Source of the DNA: Acetobacteraceae bacterium
GTDB taxonomy: Bacteria; Pseudomonadota; Alphaproteobacteria; Acetobacterales; Acetobacteraceae
DNA: 6,038 nt
Assembly (NCBI GenBank): GCA_947446625.1
Contig: CANFIE010000255.1
Span: forward strand, 1-6,038
Reading direction: 5' to 3'
The position numbers were made by a program, and so were the translations under genes. This document shows positions 1 to 5,311 of this stretch, piece by piece. The notes under the pieces are model-generated. The model worked only from the letters and a program-made list of their open reading frames with translations. It had not been told where the DNA came from and searched no databases. Position 1 is the first letter of the stretch. Each line of letters opens with the position of its first letter.

Positions 1-12
1 CGCTGAAACGGG

Positions 13-44
13 AAGGGCCGCCCTGGCAACAGGGCGGCCCTTTT
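13..44 (+). terminator. Rho-independent terminator of an upstream plus-strand gene
   Basis: A perfect inverted repeat pairs 15-25 with 30-40 around a GCAA tetraloop at 26-29. Two further A-T pairs (13-14 with 41-42) extend the stem to 13 bp. A short T run (41-44) follows on the plus strand, while the minus-strand exit is not T-rich, so the plus direction is favoured. It would end a gene lying left of the window. A TGA at 4-6 could be that gene's stop, but its frame cannot be checked. Confidence 0.8.
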
Positions 45-66
45 CAATTGCCGCCACACCGCGCCC

Positions 67-100
67 AACAAAAAAGGCCGCCCCTCGCAGGGCGGCCTTT
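67..100 (-). terminator. Rho-independent terminator of the thiolase/DUF35 unit
   Basis: An 11-bp stem pairs 73-83 with 90-100 around a 6-base loop. Read on the minus strand, the stem is followed by a T run (complement of the A run at 70-75, then G, then TT). It begins 21 bases downstream of the DUF35 gene's stop codon, so it is the natural 3' end of that minus-strand transcript. Its arms closely resemble those of the neighbouring plus-strand terminator. Confidence 0.85.
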
Positions 101-121
101 CTCATTCACTCAGCCGCAACC

Positions 122-520
122 TCAGGCCGGCGTAAACATCGGGTAGGGCGGGCTGCCCTCACCCTGCGTCGGCTTGAACACCAGCTTCACCTTCTGGCCA
201 ATCTTCAGTTTGCTGTAGTCGCAGTCCACAATGTTGGTCATCATCGTGGGGCCGTCATCCAGCGTCACATAGGCCACGGCGTAAACCTCCGGCGCACGCG
301 CCATCACGCTCACGCTGTAGATCGTGCCGCCGCCCTTGTGCTCATGCCAGCTGGTCTTGTCGCTCAGGCAATGCGGGCACACCGCGCGCGGGTACCAATG
401 GGCCTTGCCGCAATCATCGCAGCTGCGCAGCAGGAACTTGCCTTCCTTCGCCGCATTCCAGAACACTTCCGTCTCGGGGTTCACGCCCGGCGCCGGAATC
501 GCGCGCTCCTTACCAGCCAT
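122..520 (-). CDS. Zn-ribbon / OB-fold (DUF35) protein, thiolase partner
   Basis: This 132-residue protein has the DUF35 layout: a short N-terminal helical segment (about residues 15-28, EVFWNAAKEGKFLL), a rubredoxin-like zinc ribbon, then a C-terminal OB-fold. The four likely zinc ligands are C34 and C37 (CDDC) and C48 and C51 (CPHC). The HWYPR stretch between the knuckles is typical of the family. The OB-fold begins at about GGGTIYSVSV and ends in a basic KVKLVFKP strand. Family members such as the ChsH2 C-terminal domain and BbsA bind thiolase-fold partners and help position acyl-CoA substrates. The thiolase gene lies directly upstream, which supports a heteromeric enzyme. I chose ATG at 520 because GGGAG (529-533) sits 8 bases before it. 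A GTG at 529, which would overlap the thiolase stop by 4 bases and add three residues, has no properly spaced site. The partner role is inferred from family and context, and the substrate is unknown. Confidence 0.9.
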   Translation of the reverse strand: MAGKERAIPAPGVNPETEVFWNAAKEGKFLLRSCDDCGKAHWYPRAVCPHCLSDKTSWHEHKGGGTIYSVSVMARAPEVYAVAYVTLDDGPTMMTNIVDCDYSKLKIGQKVKLVFKPTQGEGSPPYPMFTPA

Positions 521-525
521 GCTGA

Positions 526-1692
526 TCACTCCCGTTCCAGAATAAGCGTGGCGCCACCATGGCGGCTGCCCAGCAGGCCACCCGTACCATGCGCCAGCAC
601 CAGGTCGGCGTTCTTCACCTGCACCGCCGGGTGGGCTTCACCACGCGCCTGGCGCACGGCCTCGATCACCTTGGTGATACCGCCGCGATTCGCCGGGTGG
701 TTGTTGCACAGCCCACCGCCATCGGTGTTGAACGGCAGCTTGCCCACGCCGCTGATCAGGTTGCCATCGGCCACAAAGGCGCCGCCCTTGCCCTTCTCGC
801 AGAAGCCCAGATCCTCCAGCTGCACCACAACCGTAATGGTGAAGCTGTCATAGATGCTGGCGTACTTGATGTCGGAAGGCTTCACGCCCGCCTCGGCAAA
901 GGCCATCGGGCCGCTGCGCACGCCGGCCGAATAGGTCAGGTCAACATTCCCGCCCATCTGGCCCTTCATGCTCTCACCCGCGCCCAGCACCTTCACCAGC
1001 GGACGCTTCAAGGTCTTGGCAATATCCGGGTGCACCACAACCAGGGCGCCGCCGCCATCGCTCACCACGCAGCAATCCAGCCGATGCAGCGGGGTAGCGA
1101 TCAGCGGCGAATTCACCACCTGCTCCACCGTCACCACGTCGCGCAGCATGGCGTGCGGGTTGTGCTGCGCATGGTGCGAAGCAGCAACCTTCACCCAGGC
1201 CAGCTGCTCGCTGGTGGTGCCAAACTCGTACATGTGGCGCGCCGCCACCATGGCGTAGGCATTCACCGTCGCCACGCCCAGCGGGAATTCCCACTGCGTA
1301 TCCGGCGCATCGGCGCCACGCATGCGCGGGGTCGCGCCGCTATGGCCTTCGGAACGCGGACGCCCGGCCAGGGTGATAAGCGCCACCTTGCACTTGCCCA
1401 TGGCAATCGCCTGGGCGGCATGGCTCACATGGCTGATGTAGCTGCAGCCACCCACATCGGTGCTGTCCAGGTGCTTCAGCTTCAGGTTCATGTAGTCGGC
1501 CATGGCCAACGGCCCCAGGCCCGGGGCGTCGCCGGCGCAGAAGTAGCCGTCCACGTCGTCCTTGGTCAGCCCGGCATCGCGCAGCGCGCCCAGGGCGCTT
1601 TCCGCGTGCAGTTGCGCAACCGACTTGTCCTTGGCCAACCGCGTCGGATGCTCGAAAGCCCCCGCGATATAGGCCTTGCCTTTGATACTCAT
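526..1692 (-). CDS. Thiolase-superfamily protein (SCP-x/lipid-transfer-type acetyl-CoA acetyltransferase)
   Basis: This 388-residue protein is full length for the SCP-x-like thiolase family. Visible landmarks are the N-terminal strand IKGKAYIAGAFEHPT; the VDGYFCAG segment (48-54); the nucleophile-region loop VGGCSYISHVSHAAQAI with C83; the PLHRLDCCVVSDGGGALVVV core strand (201-220); YDSFTI (281-286); and FNTDGGGLCNNHPANRGG with H332, which corresponds to the usual GHPxGxxG histidine motif. The second catalytic Cys of classical thiolases is absent: the C-terminal loop reads HGTGGLLG. C83 aligns within one residue of the classical nucleophile, in a position that is often a small residue in the lipid-transfer subgroup, so its role is uncertain. 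The family cleaves or forms C-C bonds in acyl-CoA thioesters, for example 3-oxoacyl-CoA thiolysis or retro-aldol cleavage of steroid side chains. I chose ATG at 1692 because family homology begins there. AGGGAG at 1705-1710 is 12 bases upstream and GGAA at 1696-1699 only 3 bases upstream. The DUF35 gene follows at once. Confidence 0.9.
   Translation of the reverse strand: MSIKGKAYIAGAFEHPTRLAKDKSVAQLHAESALGALRDAGLTKDDVDGYFCAGDAPGLGPLAMADYMNLKLKHLDSTDVGGCSYISHVSHAAQAIAMGKCKVALITLAGRPRSEGHSGATPRMRGADAPDTQWEFPLGVATVNAYAMVAARHMYEFGTTSEQLAWVKVAASHHAQHNPHAMLRDVVTVEQVVNSPLIATPLHRLDCCVVSDGGGALVVVHPDIAKTLKRPLVKVLGAGESMKGQMGGNVDLTYSAGVRSGPMAFAEAGVKPSDIKYASIYDSFTITVVVQLEDLGFCEKGKGGAFVADGNLISGVGKLPFNTDGGGLCNNHPANRGGITKVIEAVRQARGEAHPAVQVKNADLVLAHGTGGLLGSRHGGATLILERE
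529..533 (-). promoter_or_regulatory. Shine-Dalgarno site deciding the DUF35 start
   Basis: On the minus strand this reads GGGAG and lies 8 bases before ATG at 518-520. It falls within the last codons of the thiolase gene. It favours the ATG over the upstream GTG at 527-529, which overlaps the site itself. Confidence 0.6.
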
Positions 1693-1718
1693 GCGTTCCG
1701 CACGCTCCCTCACCTGGC

Positions 1719-1750
1719 CGCGGCCCCCCGGGCAATTCCCTCGGGCCGCG
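1719..1750 (-). other. GC-rich inverted repeat in the thiolase leader
   Basis: An 8-bp perfect inverted repeat pairs 1719-1726 with 1743-1750 across a 16-base loop. It sits 26 bases upstream of the thiolase ATG. In minus-strand mRNA it would form a GC-only stem in the 5' leader, if transcription starts in the AT-rich island further upstream. No T run follows it. It could influence translation, or it may be a chance product of high GC. Confidence 0.3.
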
Positions 1751-1800
1751 CCGGGCGCCAGCATGCCGCCACCAGGGCATTCGGGCAACGCCACCCGGCT

Positions 1801-1901
1801 ATTCGCTAAAAGTTAACTAACGGAGCCTTACATTAAATTCCCCGGCCATCACTTTCCTGCTATCATAAGCTTCGCCTACAGAAAAAATTGTGGATTACTC
1901 C
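1801..1901. promoter_or_regulatory. AT-rich divergent control region
   Basis: The segment is strikingly AT-rich compared with its surroundings and separates the divergent thiolase and Bug genes. It includes an 8-base palindrome AGTTAACT (1811-1818). On the minus strand TTTAAT (1832-1837) resembles a -10 hexamer, but no convincing -35 sits at the right spacing. The composition and divergent position suggest promoters for both units. No regulator gene lies inside the window. Confidence 0.55.
1858..1866 (+). promoter_or_regulatory. Extended -10 promoter element for the Bug operon
   Basis: TGCTATCAT matches the extended -10 pattern TGnTATAAT at all but one base. The expected -35 position (1838-1843, TTCCCC) matches TTGACA poorly, which is usual for extended -10 promoters. 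Transcription would begin near 1873, leaving about 30 bases of leader before the ATG at 1902. This is a prediction from consensus only. Confidence 0.5.
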
Positions 1902-2855
1902 ATGATCCCCCCACTGAGGCGTGGTTTCCTGGCTTTGCCGGCCTTGTTGCTGGGCACGGCCACCGCGCAGGACAACGCCATCAAGCTCTACGTCGGCGCC
2001 GCCGCCGGTACGGGTATTGACCTTTCCGCCAGGGGCTTCGCCGCGCCCTTTGGGCAGGCCTTGCGCGCCACCGTGCTGGTCATCAACCGCCCCAGCGCTG
2101 GCGGCGTGCTGGCTGCCGAATCCGTAGCCCAGGCCGCGCCTGATGGCCGCTCGCTGCTTTATTCCAGCCTCGGCCCCCTGGCCGTGGCGCCGCAAACCAT
2201 CCGGCCGCTGCCCTATCACCCGCTCAACAGCTTCACCCATCTGGCCCGGCTGGCCTGTGGCGGCTTTGTCATCGCGGTACCGGCGCAATCCCCGGCGCAT
2301 GACCTGCCCGGCCTCATCGCGCATCTGCGCCTGCGCGGCGGTGCCGCCAATTACGCCACCAGCATGGGCGCCATGGCCTACCGCCTGGCCGCCGAAATGC
2401 TGCAACAGGCCGCCGGCACCCGCGCCCAGCACGTCCCCTTCCGCACCACGGGGGAAGTCCTCACCGCGCTATCCACCAATCAGGTGGAGTTTGCGATAGA
2501 CCTGCGCGGCCCGCTGCAACCCCTGGCCCACCAGGGTGAAATCCGCCTGCTCGCTGTCACCAGCGCCGAATCAGACCCCGCCTTGCCCATGCTGCCGCCC
2601 CTGGCGCGCTACTACCCCGGCGTGGTGCTGGAAAGCTGGGTGGGCTTCTCCGCCCCGCGCGGCCTGCCCCCCGCGCAGCAGGCCCGCATGGCGGAAGCCG
2701 CCGCCTTCACACTGCGCGACCCGGCGGTGCAAACCATGCTCGGCCGCAGTGGCGCGGTGCCGGCCTATATGCCCGGCCAGGCCTATACCGCCTTCATCGC
2801 GCAGGAACTCACCCGCATCACCCAACTGGCCCAGCACGCCGGCCTCACGGCCTGA
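1902..2855 (+). CDS. Bug-family (TctC-like) tripartite tricarboxylate transporter substrate-binding protein
   Basis: This 317-residue protein has the usual length for a Bug periplasmic binding protein. Residues 1-22 form a signal peptide: Arg6-Arg7, a hydrophobic core FLALPALLLG, and a likely cleavage after TATA before QDN. RRGFLA resembles a twin-arginine motif but lacks the preceding Ser/Thr, so Sec or Tat export cannot be decided. Family signatures follow: AAAGTGIDLSAR (33-44), whose Asp40 matches the ligand-contacting Asp of the GGxxDxxAR motif; NRPSAGG (62-68); PDGRSLL (80-86); NYATSMG (150-156); and HVPF (177-180). Bug proteins bind carboxylates or related small molecules for tripartite transporters or sensing. 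No TctA or TctB membrane gene is visible here, so this looks like an orphan binding protein. I chose ATG at 1902 because it gives a clean signal peptide and is preceded by a weak GTGGA at 1890-1894. An in-frame GTG at 1890 would add four residues but lacks a ribosome site. Confidence 0.9.
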   Translation: MIPPLRRGFLALPALLLGTATAQDNAIKLYVGAAAGTGIDLSARGFAAPFGQALRATVLVINRPSAGGVLAAESVAQAAPDGRSLLYSSLGPLAVAPQTIRPLPYHPLNSFTHLARLACGGFVIAVPAQSPAHDLPGLIAHLRLRGGAANYATSMGAMAYRLAAEMLQQAAGTRAQHVPFRTTGEVLTALSTNQVEFAIDLRGPLQPLAHQGEIRLLAVTSAESDPALPMLPPLARYYPGVVLESWVGFSAPRGLPPAQQARMAEAAAFTLRDPAVQTMLGRSGAVPAYMPGQAYTAFIAQELTRITQLAQHAGLTA

Positions 2856-2896
2856 ACACCGCGCACCGCCAAGGTCTATTGCTCCCCGCCGTCTCG

Positions 2897-2910
2897 CCGT
2901 ATTCATACGG
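2897..2910. repeat. Short palindrome upstream of the CoA-transferase gene
   Basis: The sequence CCGTATTCATACGG pairs 2897-2902 with 2905-2910, a perfect 6-bp inverted repeat with a 2-base centre. It lies in the 78-base gap between the Bug and CoA-transferase genes, 12 bases before the ribosome site. No T run follows, so it is not a terminator. It could be an operator-like dyad, a small leader hairpin or chance. Confidence 0.3.
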
Positions 2911-2922
2911 TCACGGAAGTCC

Positions 2923-2927
2923 AGGGA
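2923..2927 (+). promoter_or_regulatory. Shine-Dalgarno site of the CoA-transferase gene
   Basis: AGGGA lies 6 bases before ATG at 2934 and is the clearest ribosome-binding site in the plus-strand operon. It supports that start. Confidence 0.65.
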
Positions 2928-2933
2928 AGCACC

Positions 2934-4139
2934 ATGTCCAACGCCACAGCCCCCGCCACCGGCCCCCTCGCCGGCATTCGCGTTCTTGACCTCACCGCCG
3001 TGGTGCTCGGCCCCTTCGCCACGCAAACCCTGGGCGACTGGGGCGCCGAGGTCATCAAGGTCGAGAACCTCGACGGCGACCTGGCGCGCAATTCCGGCCT
3101 GTTCCGCAATCGCGGCATGGCCAGCGTCTTCATGCAGATCAACCGCAACAAGCGCAGCCTGGCGCTGGACCTCAAAACCCCCGCCGCCAAGGAGGTGCTG
3201 CGCCGCCTCATCCCCAGCATCGATGTCCTGGTCACCAATATCCGCCCCGCCGGCATGGACCGCCTGGGCTTCGGCTATGAGGCCTGCCGCGCCCTCAACC
3301 CCAAGCTCATCTTCGCCGTCGCCACCGGCTTCGGCCAGGACGGCCCCTACAAGGCCCGCCCGGCCTTTGACGAAATCATCCAGGCCGCCAGCGGTTTCGC
3401 CTCCTCCATCGGCACGGATGACAAACCCGAATTCGTCCCCTCACTGATCGCCGACAAGCTCACCGGCATGGCCCTGGTCCAGGCGGTCTGCGCCGCGCTG
3501 TTCCACCGCGAACGCACCGGCGAAGCGCAGATGGTCGAAGTGCCGATGCTGGAGACCCTCACCGCCTTCAACAGCGTGGACATGTTGGGCGGCATGAGCT
3601 TCGAGCCCTCCCTCGGCGAGCCCGGCTACAAGCGCCTGAAGCACCGCAAACCGGCGCAGACCAAGGATGGCTGGCTCACCATGCTGCCCTACTCCATCGC
3701 CAATTGGTGCGCCTTCTTCGAAGCCGTCGGCCGCGCCGACCTCATCGAGGAACTCGGCATCCGTGACTCGGTGAAGCGCAACCAGAACATCGACAAAGTC
3801 TATGCCGCGATGCGCGAGATCGCCCTCAGCCGCACCACCGCGGAATGGGAGGAACTCCTGCTCCGCATCGACGTGCCGCACACCAGCTTCACCCGGCAAA
3901 CCCGGGTCACGGAACAGCCGCACCTCAAGGCCGTCGGCATGTTCCCGGTCAGCGAACACCCCACCGAAGGCGCGGTCCGCGTCGCCCGGCCGCCCACCAA
4001 ATTCGCCGCCACCCCGGCCAATATCCGCCGCCACGTGCCGCGCCTGGGCGAACACACCACCGAAATCCTCACCGAACTCGGCTACACCGAGGCGGAAATC
4101 GCCGCCCTGGTGGAAGCCAAAGCGGCGAAGCGGGCGTGA
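2934..4139 (+). CDS. CaiB/BaiF family class III CoA-transferase
   Basis: This 401-residue protein is full length for family III CoA-transferases, which move CoA between carboxylic acids through aspartyl-CoA mixed-anhydride and thioester intermediates and act in the cytoplasm as interlocked dimers. The family landmarks are in order: PLAGIRVLDLTAVVLGPFAT (11-30); LGDWGAEVIKVE (33-44); NRNKRSLALDLK (70-81); DVLVTNIRPAGMDRLG (97-112); GFGQDGPYKARPAFDEIIQAASG (132-154); and the segment LIADKLTGM, whose Asp174 aligns with the catalytic Asp of formyl-CoA transferase (Asp169). This is followed by ALFHRERTGEAQMVEVPMLE (188-207). The small domain (about 230-330) contains the conserved DGWL (245-248), and the C-terminal RRHVPRLGEHTTEIL returns to the large domain. 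ATG at 2934 has AGGGA 6 bases upstream. The gene ends in GTGA, overlapping the aminotransferase start. The acid substrate and CoA donor cannot be inferred. A racemase of the same fold is less likely but not excluded. Confidence 0.93.
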   Translation: MSNATAPATGPLAGIRVLDLTAVVLGPFATQTLGDWGAEVIKVENLDGDLARNSGLFRNRGMASVFMQINRNKRSLALDLKTPAAKEVLRRLIPSIDVLVTNIRPAGMDRLGFGYEACRALNPKLIFAVATGFGQDGPYKARPAFDEIIQAASGFASSIGTDDKPEFVPSLIADKLTGMALVQAVCAALFHRERTGEAQMVEVPMLETLTAFNSVDMLGGMSFEPSLGEPGYKRLKHRKPAQTKDGWLTMLPYSIANWCAFFEAVGRADLIEELGIRDSVKRNQNIDKVYAAMREIALSRTTAEWEELLLRIDVPHTSFTRQTRVTEQPHLKAVGMFPVSEHPTEGAVRVARPPTKFAATPANIRRHVPRLGEHTTEILTELGYTEAEIAALVEAKAAKRA

Positions 4140-5311
4140 AGCTCTCTCCCCGCATCCAGGCCACCGCCACCCCGCCCATCCCCGCCGCCCGCGCCTGGGC
4201 GGCGCGCTACCAGGGCCAGGCCGGCCCGGCCATTGATCTCACCCAGGCCGTCCCCGGCTACCCGCCGCATGCCGACCTGCTGGCAAAACTGGCCGAAGCC
4301 GCCGGCAACCCCGCCAATGCCGGCTACGGCCCCATCGATGGCGAAGCCGCCCTCCGCACCGCCCTGGCCGAGGACACCGCCCGCTTCTACGGCGCCGACA
4401 TCACCCCCGCCGATGTGGTCATCACCGCCGGCGGCAACCTGGCCTTCTCCATGGTCATGGCCGCGCTGCTGGGCCAGGGAGACGCCGTCGCCCTGCCCAC
4501 CCCCTGGTATTTCAACCACCAAATGGCGCTCACCATGCTGGGCGCCAGCGTGCAGCCGCTGCCCTGCCACGCTGAGGACGGCTTCCTCCCCATCGTCGCC
4601 GAGGCCCGCGCCCTGCTGGCCGCCGGCGCCCGCGCCCTGGTGCTGGTCACGCCCAACAACCCCACCGGCGCGGTCTATCCCCCCGCCCTCATCGCCGAGC
4701 TGGCCGAAGCCTGCCGCACCCATGGCGCCTGGCTGGTCATCGACGAAACCTACCGCGACTTCCTTGCCCCCGCCCAATCGCCGCCGCATGCGCTGTTCCA
4801 AAGCCCGGCCTGGCGCGACCACGTCATCCACCTCTACAGCTTCTCCAAGGCCTATTGCGTTCCCGGCCACCGCGTCGGCGCCGTGCTCTGCGGCCCCGCC
4901 TTCCGCACCGAATTGCTGAAGGCGCTGGACACCTGGCAGATCTGCCCACCCCGCGCCGCCCAGGCCGCGCTGGCCTGGGCCGTGCCCAACCTTTTGCCCT
5001 GGCGCCTCGGCAACCGAGACATCATGGCCACCCGCGCCGCCGCCTTCGCCACCGCCGTCGCCCCGCTCACCAATTGGCGGCTGGAAGCCCTCGGCGCCTA
5101 CTTCGCCTATATGCGCCTGCCCGCAGCCGCGCCCGACGCCGTCCAATCCGCCGAAATCCTCGCCGCCGAGCAGGGACTCATGCTCCTACCCGGCCCCTTC
5201 TTCGGCCCCGGCCAGCAGCGCCACCTGCGCCTGGCCTTCGCCAATGTCGGGCTGGAAGCCATCGCCGCCCTTCCCGCCCGCCTGCTAGCCCTGGAAGCAC
5301 CGCGCCCATGA
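4136..5311 (+). CDS. PLP-dependent aminotransferase, class I/II fold
   Basis: This 391-residue protein is full length for fold-type I aminotransferases and likely cytoplasmic. The recognisable order is: AGYGPIDGEAALRTALAE (62-79), the substrate-entry Tyr region; ITAGGNLAF (96-104), the phosphate-binding turn; PTPWYFNH (121-128), with the PLP-stacking aromatic region; VTPNNPTGAVYPP (171-183), with Asn175; VIDETYRDF (201-209), with Asp203 contacting the pyridine nitrogen and Tyr206; SFSKAYCVPGHRVGAV (235-250), with the Schiff-base Lys238 and phosphate-binding Arg246; and RHLRLAFAN (362-370), with Arg365 for the substrate alpha-carboxylate. All key residues are present, so it should be active. 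The usual AGCNQAF-type turn of close relatives reads AGGNLAF here. The start is GTG at 4136, overlapping the CoA-transferase stop by 4 bases. Only a weak GCGAAG precedes it, so translation probably depends on coupling. Longer upstream extensions lack family similarity. The amino donor and oxo-acid acceptor are unknown. Confidence 0.92.
   Translation: MKLSPRIQATATPPIPAARAWAARYQGQAGPAIDLTQAVPGYPPHADLLAKLAEAAGNPANAGYGPIDGEAALRTALAEDTARFYGADITPADVVITAGGNLAFSMVMAALLGQGDAVALPTPWYFNHQMALTMLGASVQPLPCHAEDGFLPIVAEARALLAAGARALVLVTPNNPTGAVYPPALIAELAEACRTHGAWLVIDETYRDFLAPAQSPPHALFQSPAWRDHVIHLYSFSKAYCVPGHRVGAVLCGPAFRTELLKALDTWQICPPRAAQAALAWAVPNLLPWRLGNRDIMATRAAAFATAVAPLTNWRLEALGAYFAYMRLPAAAPDAVQSAEILAAEQGLMLLPGPFFGPGQQRHLRLAFANVGLEAIAALPARLLALEAPRP

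Noticed and set aside
1693..1794. A 34-residue N-terminal extension of the thiolase
   Set aside because: The extension is Gly/Pro/Arg-rich and unlike the family. Homology begins at MSIKGKAY, where an ATG is available.
559..1809. A 416-codon open frame on the plus strand opposite the thiolase
   Set aside because: It is rich in His, Arg, Gln and Ala with no family motif, as expected antisense to a GC-rich gene. The minus-strand frame has clear thiolase motifs.
2897..2910. A terminator between the Bug and CoA-transferase genes
   Set aside because: The stem is only 6 bp and has no T run, so it should not end transcription.
2536..3447. A 303-codon plus-strand frame spanning the Bug/CoA-transferase junction
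   Set aside because: Its Pro/Ser/Arg-rich translation is a frame-shifted reading of two real genes, with no recognisable domain.
3441..4055. A 204-codon minus-strand frame inside the CoA-transferase gene
   Set aside because: It has no family motif and sits entirely antisense to a well-supported gene.
3845..4135. A 97-residue N-terminal extension of the aminotransferase
   Set aside because: It is an out-of-frame reading of the CoA-transferase gene. The GTG at 4136 matches the family's N-terminus and gives the normal length.
4082..5146. A 354-codon minus-strand frame opposite the aminotransferase
   Set aside because: Its Gly-rich, low-complexity translation is typical of an antisense shadow. 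The plus frame has all PLP motifs.
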